From an uncultured Veillonellaceae bacterium (GTDB taxonomy: Bacteria; Bacillota; Negativicutes; Selenomonadales; Selenomonadaceae), in NCBI GenBank assembly GCA_900314825.1, contig OMWS01000001.1, positions 32,460 to 96,459 on the forward strand: a DNA stretch of 64,000 nucleotides, written 5' to 3'. Positions 33,034 to 41,633 of this stretch are shown here, piece after piece. A program made the translations under genes and the position numbers. A model generated the notes under the pieces. That model had not been told where the DNA came from, searched no databases, and worked only from the letters and a program-made list of their open reading frames with translations. Within the stretch, counting starts at the first letter, position 1; each line of letters starts with the position of its first letter.

Positions 33034-34698
33034 ATGATTATTAAAAGCAACATGGATGCGATCCGGAGCCGCAACCAGCTCCGGGCGAATGACAAGCAGC
33101 TGGCCAAGGACTTGAAGAAAATTTCTTCCGGGCAGAAGATCAATAGCGCGGAGGACGGCGCGTCGGAATATTCCATCGGCAAGAAGATGGATGTCATGAT
33201 CCGCTCGCTCGATCAGGACATCGACAACTCGAAGACGGGCCGCAATCTCGTGGCGACGGCGGAAGGCGGCATCCAGGAGATCGTCAACAATCTTCGCGAC
33301 ATGAAGGCGATGGCGATCAATTCGGCGAACGATCACAACACGGACGCGGATCGCGCGACGCTCGAAAAAGAATTTTCCAGCCGCATGGGGACGATCACGG
33401 ATATCGCGGCGACGACGAATTACAATGGGCGGTTGTTGCTCAATGGCGACTTTGGAATGGATTTTGATCGTGTGGAGAGCGTGCCGGTTCCACATTATAC
33501 ACAGAAAACCATTACCGTCGGCCCTCCAAGCGTGACGGTAAAGCCGGCGACGTCGGGGTATTCGCCCGCAGGTGGCACTACGACGCGATTTGTGATTGTA
33601 CAAGATAATGCAGTGACAGACTTGACAAAAGGATTTTCGGCGGCGACGAATACGGTGTCGGGCTCTGTAAGATTTGTTCGGTTAAATGAAACGGTACAGA
33701 ACGGCTTTTTGCCATCGTCTGGTACGAGCACCGGCATCCGGGTGAAAATGGATTTCACTGCGGCGAATTTGAATGGCGGCACCGTGCCATCTGCCTTGAA
33801 TCAACAAGGATTTTGCATTGGCTGTAGTGGATGCGATCAATATATCAATATCGTTTTCGACGATAGTACAACGGCAACGACGCTCGAGGGCTCTTTTTAT
33901 CAGGATATGACCTATACGATCGGTGTCAAGAATGTCACAAGCTTGAGTGATTTGCCCAAAGCGATCTACGATGGGATTTCCAGTCAGAATGGCACAAAAA
34001 CGTTTGATACGGCAGGATGTGAAACGGGGTCTGGCTCCGTGACAGGCGTTCGGGTTGATACAAATCATAGTTTGCATCTTGAGACCGATGGAACAGATTA
34101 TTATCTCGTGAAGGGGGAACAGTCGCTTTATATTGCATTGATGGATTCGGGCAAGGTGGCTGGTGAAGCGTCGGAAGATGATTTAAAAAAGATGCTGAAA
34201 GGGTTCGATGGCAAGCCGGGGACGTATGCGATCCAGAATCCCGTTACGCAAACTGTTACCGATGTGACGTATACGTATAAGCAAGAGGAAGTTCATCACG
34301 AAGGCAAGCCTCTGATCATCCATACCGGCCCGAAGGCGAATCAGCATCTGCGCGTCTTTATCAACAGCATGCACCCCATTGCCTTGGGCATCAATCGTGC
34401 GACGATCGTCACGCGGGACAAGGCGTTGGAGTCTTTGGGAATCATCGATGCTGCGATTGATTATTCGCTCAATGAAGCGACGCGCATGGGCGCGTATCAG
34501 AGCCGGCTGACGCAGACGGAAAGCAACCTCGTGACGAGCGACGAAAACACCGTAGCGTCGAAGAGCGCCATCATGGATACCGATATGGCGAAGGCCATGG
34601 TGCAGTACACGAAAAGCAGCGTGCTGACGCAATCTGCCCAGCTCATGCTGGCGCAGGCGAATCAGAACAGCAGCAGCGTCTTGAGCCTGTTGCAGTAA
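33034..34698 (+). CDS. Flagellin
   Basis: 554 residues from ATG 33034. Conserved N-terminal D0/D1 helices (MIIKSNMDAIRSRNQLRAND, KKISSGQKINSAEDGASEYS, NYNGRLLLNGDF) and C-terminal D1/D0 (ALESLGIIDAAIDYSLNEAT and MVQYTKSSVLTQSAQLMLAQ to VLSLLQ). The centre (about 150-450) is variable, with a lower-GC codon choice and an unusual cysteine cluster FCIGCSGCDQYINIVF near residue 264. The subunit is exported unfolded and polymerises into the filament. A terminator follows; no chaperone fliS is near. Confidence 0.94.
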   Translation: MIIKSNMDAIRSRNQLRANDKQLAKDLKKISSGQKINSAEDGASEYSIGKKMDVMIRSLDQDIDNSKTGRNLVATAEGGIQEIVNNLRDMKAMAINSANDHNTDADRATLEKEFSSRMGTITDIAATTNYNGRLLLNGDFGMDFDRVESVPVPHYTQKTITVGPPSVTVKPATSGYSPAGGTTTRFVIVQDNAVTDLTKGFSAATNTVSGSVRFVRLNETVQNGFLPSSGTSTGIRVKMDFTAANLNGGTVPSALNQQGFCIGCSGCDQYINIVFDDSTTATTLEGSFYQDMTYTIGVKNVTSLSDLPKAIYDGISSQNGTKTFDTAGCETGSGSVTGVRVDTNHSLHLETDGTDYYLVKGEQSLYIALMDSGKVAGEASEDDLKKMLKGFDGKPGTYAIQNPVTQTVTDVTYTYKQEEVHHEGKPLIIHTGPKANQHLRVFINSMHPIALGINRATIVTRDKALESLGIIDAAIDYSLNEATRMGAYQSRLTQTESNLVTSDENTVASKSAIMDTDMAKAMVQYTKSSVLTQSAQLMLAQANQNSSSVLSLLQ

Positions 34699-34713
34699 AA
34701 CAGAACATCCAGA

Positions 34714-34757
34714 CAAGCAAAAGCGCTCGGAATCATCCGGGCGCTTTCGTTTGCTTG
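34714..34757. terminator. Bidirectional terminator between flagellin and nitroreductase
   Basis: Long imperfect stem: CAAGCAAAAGCGCTCGG pairs with CCGGGCGCTTTCGTTTGCTTG, separated by a short loop. The two flanking genes converge on it. Confidence 0.8.
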
Positions 34758-34781
34758 TGTAAAATTTTCGTGGCAGAGGCT

Positions 34782-35309
34782 TCAGAATGTCTCTTCGTGC
34801 ACCTTGTCCCACATGATTTTTTCTTCCGCGTGCGGGCGCATGGCTTTGCCGATGTGGCCGAGCGAGAGGACGGCTTGCATCTTGTACGAGGCGGGGAAGC
34901 CGAGCAGGCTGCGGACGTAGTCTTCCGTCGTCTGACCGTCTTCGGCCTTGCGATCGCGGCCTTGGATGTAGCAGCTGCCGAGGCCGAGCGTGCTCGCCTC
35001 GAGGTGCATGTACGCCGTCGCGATTGTGCAGTCTTCGACGAGCGTGTCCGTCTTTTCGGGATCGCCGACGACGACGATCGCGCAGGCGGCTTTCGCGAGC
35101 ATGCGCGCGACGCCGACGCGGCAGAGCGAGAGTTTCTCGAGCATCGCGCGGTCTTTGACGACGATGAATTCCCACGGGTACTTCGATTTGCCCGTCGGCG
35201 CCATGAGGCCGGCCGCGAGGATTTTCTTGAGGTCATCGTCTGCGATCGGCTCGTCGGTGTAGACGCGGACGCTGCGGCGCTTCAAAAATGCTTCATACAT
35301 ATCGGACAT
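34782..35309 (-). CDS. Nitroreductase family protein
   Basis: 175 residues. FMN-binding N-terminal motif FLKRRSVRVYTDEPIADDDL, then LMAPTGKSKYPWEFIVVKD, ACAIVVVGDPEK, and LEASTLGLGSCYIQGRD with the C-terminal YKMQAVLSLGHIGKAMRPH. The family reduces nitro compounds, quinones or flavins with NAD(P)H; the substrate cannot be told from sequence. AAGGAGGC precedes the ATG. It is transcribed against the flagellar genes and is probably a single-gene unit. Confidence 0.9.
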   Translation of the reverse strand: MSDMYEAFLKRRSVRVYTDEPIADDDLKKILAAGLMAPTGKSKYPWEFIVVKDRAMLEKLSLCRVGVARMLAKAACAIVVVGDPEKTDTLVEDCTIATAYMHLEASTLGLGSCYIQGRDRKAEDGQTTEDYVRSLLGFPASYKMQAVLSLGHIGKAMRPHAEEKIMWDKVHEETF

Positions 35310-35353
35310 GTTGGGTGCCTCCTTTTGTCTTGCTTGGCTACGAGTCTCTTTCT

Positions 35354-35359
35354 ATTATA
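35354..35359 (-). promoter_or_regulatory. -10 element of the nitroreductase promoter
   Basis: On the minus strand a perfect TATAAT lies 44 bases upstream of the ATG. No good -35 hexamer is seen at the usual distance, so the call rests on the -10 element only. Confidence 0.45.
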
Positions 35360-35451
35360 CCGAATTGTGCCGCGCTTTGCTACAAAACGCTCTAGCCATA
35401 ATGAAAAATATTTGCTATGATAGTGGCAGAACATCTCAGGAGGAACACAAG

Positions 35452-37077
35452 TTGTCAGAATTACAGAAAGAATTGCAGAGCGAAATCGCGAAGCGCCGCA
35501 CGTTTGCCATCATTTCACATCCAGATGCCGGCAAGACGACGCTGACGGAGAAGCTGCTCCTCTACGGAGGCGCCATCCATCTCGCGGGCTCGATCAAGTC
35601 CCGCAAGACGCAGCGTCATGCCGTCTCGGACTGGATGGAGATCGAGAAGCAGCGCGGCATTTCCGTCACGAGCTCCGTTTTGCAGTTCGACTATGCGGGC
35701 TGCCGCATCAACATCCTCGACACGCCGGGCCATCAGGACTTTTCCGAAGATACGTACCGCACGCTCATGGCCGTCGACAGCGCCGTCATGGTCATCGATG
35801 TCGCGAAGGGCGTCGAGGCGCAGACGAAAAAGCTGTTCAAGGTGTGCAGCGACCGCGGCATCCCCATTTTCACGTTCGTCAACAAGCTCGACCACTACGG
35901 CAAGGCGCCCTTGGACCTCATGGACGAAATCGAGAACGTCCTCGGCATCCGTTCGTATCCGATGAATTGGCCGATCGGGCAGGACGGGCAGTACATGGGC
36001 GTGTATGACCGCCGCGAAAAGAAAATCTTGCTGTTCGCCGCGGACACGACGCATGGGCAAGAGGCGCGCGTCGCCGATGTCTATGAGCCGGACGACCCGG
36101 AGGCCATCGCGCGCATGGGGCAGGACACGTACGATCAGCTCATGATGGACATCGAGCTTCTCGACGAGGCCGGCGAAGCGTTTGATATGGACAAGGTCAA
36201 CGCGGGTGAGCTCACGCCGATGTTCTTCGGCTCGGCCATGACGAACTTCGGCGTGCAGGATTTCCTCGAAGGCTACATCCGCATGGCGCCGACGCCACAG
36301 CCCAGAAAATCGAGCGACGGCCTCATTGCGCCAGACGATGAAAAATTCTCGGGCTTCGTCTTCAAAATCCAGGCGAACATGAATCCCGCGCATCGCGACC
36401 GCCTCGCGTTCATCCGCATCTGCTCGGGCAAGTTCGAGCGCAATATGGAAGTCTGGCATGAGCGCAGCGATCGACCGATCAAGCTCGCGCAGCCGCAGCA
36501 GTTCCTCGCGCAGGATCGCCAGATCGTCGAGACGGCGTACCCTGGGGACATCATCGGTCTCTTTGACCCGGGCATCTTTGGCATCGGCGACACGATCTGC
36601 GATGCGGGGCACAAGTTTAAGTATGCGGATTTCCCCGTGTTCCCACCGGAAAAATTTGCGCGCGTGCAGGCAAAAGACACGATGAAGCGCAAACAGTTCG
36701 TCAAGGGCATCGAGCAGCTGACGCAGGAAGGCGCGATCCAGCTGTTCCAGCAGGCTGGCGCCGGCACGGAAAGCTACATCGTCGGCACGGTCGGCACGCT
36801 GCAGTTTGAAGTGCTCGAGTACCGCCTCACAAATGAGTACAACGTGGACATCGAGATGCAGATGCAGCCGTACGAAGTCGCGCGCTGGATGGCGTACGAA
36901 GACGGCCGCGAGGTCACGCCCGCGAGCCTCCACGGCGCCGACCGCGGCATGTTCGTCTACGACCGCCACCAGAATCCCGTGCTGCTCGTCAACAATGAAT
37001 GGGCGCTCGGGTGGATCACGGACAATAATCCGGATTTGATTTTGAATCATGTTCCGTTCGACAAAAAAGAAGCGTAA
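35452..37077 (+). CDS. prfC: Peptide chain release factor 3
   Basis: 541 residues from TTG 35452 behind CAGGAGGAA; the frame is open further upstream but without a better start. GTPase motifs: ISHPDAGKTTLTEKLL at about 19-34, QRGISVTSSVLQFDY, LDTPGHQDFSEDTYRTLMAV and FVNKLDHYGKAPLDLMDEIE. RF3-specific segments such as KSRKTQRHAVSDWMEIEKQR and FPVFPPEKFARVQ separate it from EF-G. RF3 recycles RF1/RF2 from the ribosome using GTP. Confidence 0.96.
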   Translation: MSELQKELQSEIAKRRTFAIISHPDAGKTTLTEKLLLYGGAIHLAGSIKSRKTQRHAVSDWMEIEKQRGISVTSSVLQFDYAGCRINILDTPGHQDFSEDTYRTLMAVDSAVMVIDVAKGVEAQTKKLFKVCSDRGIPIFTFVNKLDHYGKAPLDLMDEIENVLGIRSYPMNWPIGQDGQYMGVYDRREKKILLFAADTTHGQEARVADVYEPDDPEAIARMGQDTYDQLMMDIELLDEAGEAFDMDKVNAGELTPMFFGSAMTNFGVQDFLEGYIRMAPTPQPRKSSDGLIAPDDEKFSGFVFKIQANMNPAHRDRLAFIRICSGKFERNMEVWHERSDRPIKLAQPQQFLAQDRQIVETAYPGDIIGLFDPGIFGIGDTICDAGHKFKYADFPVFPPEKFARVQAKDTMKRKQFVKGIEQLTQEGAIQLFQQAGAGTESYIVGTVGTLQFEVLEYRLTNEYNVDIEMQMQPYEVARWMAYEDGREVTPASLHGADRGMFVYDRHQNPVLLVNNEWALGWITDNNPDLILNHVPFDKKEA

Positions 37078-37083
37078 TGCAGC

Positions 37084-37222
37084 GGAGGACGGGGGCTTCG
37101 GGCCGGTTCGCTCCGCGTGAATCTGCCCTCGCGAATAAGGTGTAGACGATGGAGGGCCAGAATGTCCGCTACGGATTTTCACGCTGCGCTCACCGTCCCC
37201 AAGCCCCGCCCTCTCGGTATGT
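37084..37222. repeat. Imperfect inverted-repeat element between prfC and rfbA
   Basis: The 168-base gap holds no gene. Its left part (GGGGGCTTCGGGCCGG then CGCGTGAATC) is similar to the reverse complement of its right part (GGGGCTTGGGGACGG then GCGTGAAAATC), giving terminal inverted repeats of about 35 bases with mismatches. It would fold as a long hairpin. No second copy was noticed in the window. Confidence 0.45.
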
Positions 37223-37245
37223 TTGCGCTTGAAAGAAGGTTTCTT

Positions 37246-38118
37246 ATGATAAAGAAGGGAATCATCCTTGCAGGTGGTTCGGGGACACGTTTGTATCCCT
37301 TGACGCGCGTCGTTTCGAAGCAGCTTATGCCGATTTACGACAAGCCGATGATCTATTATCCGCTGTCGACACTGCTCTTGGCGGGGATCGACGATATCCT
37401 CATCATCACGACGCCGGAGGATTCGCAGCTGTTTTCTGCGCTCCTCGGCGATGGCAGCCAGCTCGGCATCTCGATCCAATACGCCGTCCAGCCGCGGCCG
37501 GAAGGTCTCGCGCAGGCGTTCCTCATTGGTGCGGACTTCATCGCAGGCGATGCGTGCGCGCTGATCTTGGGCGACAATATTTTCTACGGCTCCGACCTCG
37601 CCCAGCTCGTGCAGCGTGCGACGGCACAGGAAGATGGCGCGACGGTGTTTGCCTATTACGTCCGCGACCCCGAACGTTATGGCGTCGTCGAGTTTGACAA
37701 ATCTGGAAAGGCGCTGTCGCTTGCAGAAAAGCCGAAGCAGCCGCGCTCGAATTATGCCGTGACCGGCCTCTATTTCTATGACAAGGACATCGTCGACATC
37801 GCGAAGACCATCTGCCCGTCGGAGCGCGGCGAGCTCGAGATCACCGACGTGAACAAGCGCTATCTCGAAGCGGGAAAGCTCCACGTGGAGAAGATGCGCC
37901 GCGGCTATGCCTGGCTCGACACGGGAACGCATGACAGCCTCCTCGCGGCTGCGAGCTTCGTCGCGACCATCCAAGCCCGCCAAGGCCTCAAGGTCGCGTG
38001 CATCGAGGAGATCGCGTATCGTATGGGGCACATTGACAAGGAACAATTGTTGCGCCTCGCAGAACCTTTGAAAAAGAATGAATACGGAAAGTATCTCATT
38101 CAGCTGGCGAGGGAATAA
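37246..38118 (+). CDS. rfbA: Glucose-1-phosphate thymidylyltransferase
   Basis: 290 residues from ATG 37246 behind GAAAGAAGG. Nucleotidyltransferase signature [20 protein letters not shown] and [20 protein letters not shown], then [17 protein letters not shown] and [17 protein letters not shown]. It makes dTDP-glucose from glucose-1-phosphate and dTTP, the first step to dTDP-rhamnose. rfbB, the second step, follows after one intergenic repeat. rfbC and rfbD are not in the window. Confidence 0.96.
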   Translation: MIKKGIILAGGSGTRLYPLTRVVSKQLMPIYDKPMIYYPLSTLLLAGIDDILIITTPEDSQLFSALLGDGSQLGISIQYAVQPRPEGLAQAFLIGADFIAGDACALILGDNIFYGSDLAQLVQRATAQEDGATVFAYYVRDPERYGVVEFDKSGKALSLAEKPKQPRSNYAVTGLYFYDKDIVDIAKTICPSERGELEITDVNKRYLEAGKLHVEKMRRGYAWLDTGTHDSLLAAASFVATIQARQGLKVACIEEIAYRMGHIDKEQLLRLAEPLKKNEYGKYLIQLARE

Positions 38119-38142
38119 GGATTGTTTGGGCGCGCGAGTCAC

Positions 38143-38253
38143 GTTGTAACTTCGGGAGGTCTGGGACTTTCCCTCGAAAATTTTTAAATCGAAGATTTAC
38201 TTTTTCGAGGGGAAGCCCCGGACCGACTGCGAGCGAGAAGATAACATCGCGAG
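38143..38253. repeat. Intergenic palindromic repeat, family 1, copy A
   Basis: Shares with copies B and C the order GTTGTAACTTCGGGAGG, GGGACTTTCCCTC, a palindromic centre with A/T-rich AAAATTTTT, TTTTTTCAGAG-like reverse arm, GGGGAAGCCCC, GACTGCGAnCnAGAA and TCGCGAGC. Copy A is the most diverged. The two arms CCCTCGAAAA and TTTTTCGAGGG pair into a stem. It fills the rfbA-rfbB gap. Confidence 0.75.
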
Positions 38254-38278
38254 CCAATCTCGAAAGGATCTACATTTC

Positions 38279-39325
38279 ATGAACATTCTCGTGACCGGCG
38301 GTGCCGGTTTCATTGGCAGCAACTTCATCTATTACGAACTCAAAAACCATCCCGCAGACAACATCATCTGCCTCGACAAGCTGACGTATGCTGGCAACCT
38401 GCAGACGCTCGACCGCGCGATGAAGAAGGATCACTTCAAATTCATTCGCGCCGACATCGCGGATCGCCGTGCGGTCTATCGCATTTTCGAGACGGAAAAG
38501 CCGGACATCGTCGTGAACTTCGCGGCGGAGAGTCATGTCGATCGTTCCATTGAGAATCCGGAAATTTTCCTGCAGACGAATGTCATCGGCACGAGCGTGC
38601 TCTTGGACGCTTGCCGCAAGTACAGCATCGACCGCTATCATCAGGTCTCGACGGACGAAGTCTATGGCGACTTGCCGCTCGACCGGCCAGATCTCTTTTT
38701 CACGGAGGAGACGCCGCTCCACACGTCGAGCCCGTATAGCGCCTCGAAAGCCTCGGCGGACCTCTTGGTCATGGCGTATCATCGGACGTACAAGCTCCCC
38801 ACGACGATCTCGCGCTGCTCGAACAACTATGGCCCGTATCATTTCCCCGAAAAGCTCATCCCGCTCATGATCATCAATGCGCTCGCGGACAAGAAGCTGC
38901 CAGTCTATGGCACGGGCGAAAATGTGCGCGACTGGCTCTATGTCGAAGATCATTGCGCGGCCATCGATCTCATCATCCGCAAGGGGAGGCCTGGCGAAGT
39001 CTACAACATTGGCGGCCACAATGAGCGCCGCAACATCGATGTCGTCAAGACGATCCTCGCAGCCCTCGGCAAGCCGGAGTCGCTCATCGAGCACGTTGCC
39101 GACCGCAAGGGCCACGACCGCCGCTATGCCATCGACCCGACGAAGATCCACGACGCGCTCGGCTGGCTGCCGGAGACGAAATTCGAAGACGGCATCCAGC
39201 GGACGATCCAGTGGTATCTCGACAACCGCGCGTGGTGGGAAGCCATCATCAGCGGGGACTACCAGAACTATTACGAGAAAATGTACGGCAACCGCCCGCG
39301 CCTCATGGAATATTCCACGTTATAA
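38279..39325 (+). CDS. rfbB: dTDP-glucose 4,6-dehydratase
   Basis: 348 residues. Extended SDR enzyme: NAD site MNILVTGGAGFIGSNFIYYE, PDIVVNFAAESHVDRSIENP, the Tyr153-x3-Lys pair in YSASKASADLLVMAYHRTY, and RCSNNYGPYHFPEKLIPLMI. It converts dTDP-glucose to the 4-keto-6-deoxy sugar. With rfbA it supplies activated deoxysugars for surface polysaccharide or, given the flagellin gene nearby, possibly for glycosylation (inference). Confidence 0.97.
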   Translation: MNILVTGGAGFIGSNFIYYELKNHPADNIICLDKLTYAGNLQTLDRAMKKDHFKFIRADIADRRAVYRIFETEKPDIVVNFAAESHVDRSIENPEIFLQTNVIGTSVLLDACRKYSIDRYHQVSTDEVYGDLPLDRPDLFFTEETPLHTSSPYSASKASADLLVMAYHRTYKLPTTISRCSNNYGPYHFPEKLIPLMIINALADKKLPVYGTGENVRDWLYVEDHCAAIDLIIRKGRPGEVYNIGGHNERRNIDVVKTILAALGKPESLIEHVADRKGHDRRYAIDPTKIHDALGWLPETKFEDGIQRTIQWYLDNRAWWEAIISGDYQNYYEKMYGNRPRLMEYSTL

Positions 39326-39349
39326 AATTTATCAAAGGAGGCAGAACCC

Positions 39350-39685
39350 ATGTCGGAGGACATCACGTATCCGCTCGAGGATGAGACCTGCAAAAAGCTC
39401 GCGGTCTGGCTCTGCGACAACGCGCTGAAAAATACGAGCTACTATGTCCAGGAATGCCGCACGATGCTGCTGGACTACACGCAAAACGGCATGAATGACA
39501 CGTTGCTCCAAGACATCCGCAATGCGACGGGCCAGCCCGAGCTCACGAAGATCGCGGCGACGGAACTGTTGGACGGCGAAATCAAAAAAGGCCTCGGCCG
39601 CCTCGCGCTTTGGGAACGGCAGCCGCGTGACACGAACGCGCGCTTTTTCCGCATGAAATACAATCAGGTGAATTGGGAAGCATGA
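39350..39685 (+). CDS. Conserved small protein of unknown function
   Basis: 111 residues behind AAAGGAGGC. Soluble, largely helical, with PLEDETCKKLAVWLCDNALK, SYYVQECRTMLLDYTQNGM and LGRLALWERQPRDTNARFFR; two cysteines in the N-terminal half. I do not recognise the family. It is co-directional with rfbB (24 bases) and its stop overlaps the next ATG by 4 bases, which supports a real, coupled gene. Confidence 0.65.
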   Translation: MSEDITYPLEDETCKKLAVWLCDNALKNTSYYVQECRTMLLDYTQNGMNDTLLQDIRNATGQPELTKIAATELLDGEIKKGLGRLALWERQPRDTNARFFRMKYNQVNWEA

Positions 39686-41094
39686 ACATGTTTTTGAAAG
39701 CGGCTTCTGTGGCGCTCCTCTGCGGCCTTGCGTGGAGCGCTTTTTCTTGTCCCGCGAAGGCCGCACCCGTGCCGGTCGCCGGCGTCATCGAGGGCTTCTA
39801 TGGGACGCCATGGACGGAGGACGAGCGCCTCGACATGATCGCGTTTTGCGGTGCGCACGGGCTCAACGCGTACGTCTACGCGCCGAAAGATGATCCGTAT
39901 CACCGCGACCGCTGGCGCGAGCCGTATCCGAAAGCGCAGCTCGATGATCTCGCAAAACTCATTCATGCGGCGCAGGTGAACAACGTGCGTTTTGTTTTCG
40001 CGGTTTCCCCAGGGTTGAGCTTGCAACTGGACGGCGAAGCATCCAAGAAGGACCGTGCGGCGATGTTCGCGAAGCTCGAAAGCCTTTATGCGCTCGGCGT
40101 GCGGGACTTCGCCATTTTCTTTGACGACATCGAAAACAAGGACGGGGCAGGGCAGGCCGCGTTCCTCAACGCAATTTCGAAAGAACTTCGTCATCGCCAT
40201 AAGGACATCGGTGCGCTGCTGACCGTGCCGACGGAATACGATCGCAGCGTTATGACGGATGCCGACGGCATGGCCACGGCTTACACTGTAGCGTTCGCCC
40301 AGGCGTTAACGAAGGACATCACGGTCCTCTACACGGGCGAAGGCGTCGCGAAAGGCGGATTGACGCAAGCGCAGCTTGACGCGGCGAACGCGATCTATGG
40401 CCGTAAGCTTGGCTTCTGGTGGAATTATCCCGTCAACGACTACGACGAAACAAAGCTCGCGCTCGGCCCTATGGACACGCTGCCGCTCGATGGCGTGCCC
40501 GTGGTCTTATACAATCCCATGAAATACGAGCGCCTGTCAAAAATCGCACTGGCAACTGGCGCCGACCTCGTGCGCGATCCGGCGCATTATGATGCGGAAG
40601 CGTCGTGGCATCGCGCAATCCGCGAACAATACGGCGACCTCGCGCCCGCCATGCAGACGTTCGCCGATCACAGCACGCACCTCGAAAACAGCTGGGCCGA
40701 CATCGGCCGCGCCGACGCGCCGCAGCTACGGCAGGAGATGGATGCGCTCTGGGCGGCCATCGAACAAGACGCGCCGGAGCCCGTCATCTTTGGACGGTTG
40801 CATGAACTTGACTGGGAACTCGCCAAGACCGAAGAAGCCGTTCGGGCGTTAGAGCAGCAACTCGATCCCGCAACACGCGCGGAATGCCAGCCGCAACTCG
40901 CGCAACTTGCTCGCATCGTTGAAGCCGACCGTCTGGGGGTGGAGCTTCTTCGCCATCGTATGGCAGGAGAAACGCCAGACCTCGCGCCGATCGAAGCCGC
41001 GCGGCAGGACATCGTTCGTCACGAAACAGAAGCACACATCAGCGACCAAGTAGCGCGGGCGTTTCTTGATGAGTTGATGAATCGCTTGCAGTAA
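39682..41094 (+). CDS. Secreted beta-N-acetylglucosaminidase-like protein (GH84 family)
   Basis: 470 residues from ATG 39682, coupled to the preceding gene. Signal peptide about 1-27 (LLCGLAWSAFSCPAKAAPVP). The GH84 catalytic domain follows: GVIEGFYGTPWTEDERLDMI, LNAYVYAPKDDPYHRDRWRE, VRFVFAVSPGL, and the Asp148-Asp149 catalytic pair in FAIFFDDIENKDGAG; further LGFWWNYPVNDYDE. The C-terminal 140 residues are helical. Relatives cleave GlcNAc from glycoconjugates, so peptidoglycan or host glycans are possible substrates. Confidence 0.85.
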   Translation: MNMFLKAASVALLCGLAWSAFSCPAKAAPVPVAGVIEGFYGTPWTEDERLDMIAFCGAHGLNAYVYAPKDDPYHRDRWREPYPKAQLDDLAKLIHAAQVNNVRFVFAVSPGLSLQLDGEASKKDRAAMFAKLESLYALGVRDFAIFFDDIENKDGAGQAAFLNAISKELRHRHKDIGALLTVPTEYDRSVMTDADGMATAYTVAFAQALTKDITVLYTGEGVAKGGLTQAQLDAANAIYGRKLGFWWNYPVNDYDETKLALGPMDTLPLDGVPVVLYNPMKYERLSKIALATGADLVRDPAHYDAEASWHRAIREQYGDLAPAMQTFADHSTHLENSWADIGRADAPQLRQEMDALWAAIEQDAPEPVIFGRLHELDWELAKTEEAVRALEQQLDPATRAECQPQLAQLARIVEADRLGVELLRHRMAGETPDLAPIEAARQDIVRHETEAHISDQVARAFLDELMNRLQ

Positions 41095-41110
41095 CGAATC
41101 CGCGTGCAAC

Positions 41111-41276
41111 GTTGTAACTTCTGCCGAGACATAGGCGACCTCTAAGCGCTAAAGCGCTAAGAGCCTGCCTAGGGAGGGCGGGGACTTTCCCTCTGAAAAT
41201 TTTTAGCCCCGAAGGGGAACTTTTTTCAGAGGGGAAGCCCCCGCCTGACTGCGAACAAGAAGAAAGCTTCGCGAGC
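41111..41276. repeat. Intergenic palindromic repeat, family 1, copy B (with an insert)
   Basis: The core 41173-41276 matches copy C closely: GGGAGGGCGGGGACTTTCC, CTCTGAAAATTTTTAGCCCC, GAAGGGG, TTTTTTCAGAGGGGAAGCCC, GACTGCGAACAAGAA and TTCGCGAGC. Relative to copies A and C, about 50 bases (41121-41171) are inserted between GTTGTAACTT and GGGAGG. The stem CTCTGAAAA / TTTTTTCAGAG encloses GCCCCGAAGGGG, so it would form a terminator-like hairpin. Confidence 0.85.
41128..41168 (+). repeat. 41-bp repeat (family 2), first copy
   Basis: 41 bases beginning GACATAGGCGACC and ending GCTAAGAGCCTGC, containing the direct repeat AAGCGCTA. It matches the reverse complement of 44557-44597 at 39 of 41 positions. 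It lies inside copy B of family 1. Confidence 0.85.
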
Positions 41277-41284
41277 AAATTTTC

Positions 41285-41313
41285 TTGACAATCCACGGTT
41301 CCCGTGTTACACT
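41285..41313 (+). promoter_or_regulatory. Sigma-A type promoter of the aroF-tyrA T-box transcript
   Basis: Perfect TTGACA at 41285-41290, 17-base spacer, TACACT at 41308-41313. Transcription would start near 41320 and run through the T-box leader. Confidence 0.8.
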
Positions 41314-41359
41314 TTGACACATACAACAAAAGCAATGACAGAGAAAAGTAACGTTCTGA

Positions 41360-41586
41360 AATCTCAAAGAGAGTTGCTGTGTGGTGGAAAGCAACAGAGG
41401 AAGGAATGCGAAATACACTCTTGAGCTGCAGGCTGAACGAAAGTAGGCTGTGCCGGACGCCCCCGTTACCATGGACTAGGATATGTGCACGTATCCGAAC
41501 AAAGCGGCTTGCGAAAGCAAGCAGGGTGGTACCACGAGCTTACACAAAGCCCGCCCCTGTGACAAAAACAGGGACGGGCTTTTTTC
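41360..41586 (+). promoter_or_regulatory. Tyrosine T-box leader controlling aroF-tyrA
   Basis: The conserved T-box sequence AGGGTGGTACCACG is at 41523-41536; its TGGT can pair with the ACCA end of tRNA-Tyr. Stem I is closed by GAGAGT (41369-41374) with ACTCTT (41417-41422); the codon TAC (Tyr) at 41414-41416 lies at the specifier position, followed by A as usual. The terminator AAAGCCCGCCCCTGT / ACAGGGACGGGCTTTTTT spans 41546-41586. Uncharged tRNA-Tyr would stabilise the antiterminator and turn on aroF-tyrA. Stem I, at about 54 bases, is short for a T-box. Confidence 0.88.
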
Positions 41587-41633
41587 GTACCCTGAACCTT
41601 GCAAGCACATTTCGTTGTATCTTCGCGACCCGT

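Noticed and set aside
35515..38142. An 875-codon open frame on the minus strand across prfC and rfbA
   Set aside because: It spans two well-supported genes on the other strand and their gap, and its translation is of the His/Arg/Asp-rich antisense type.
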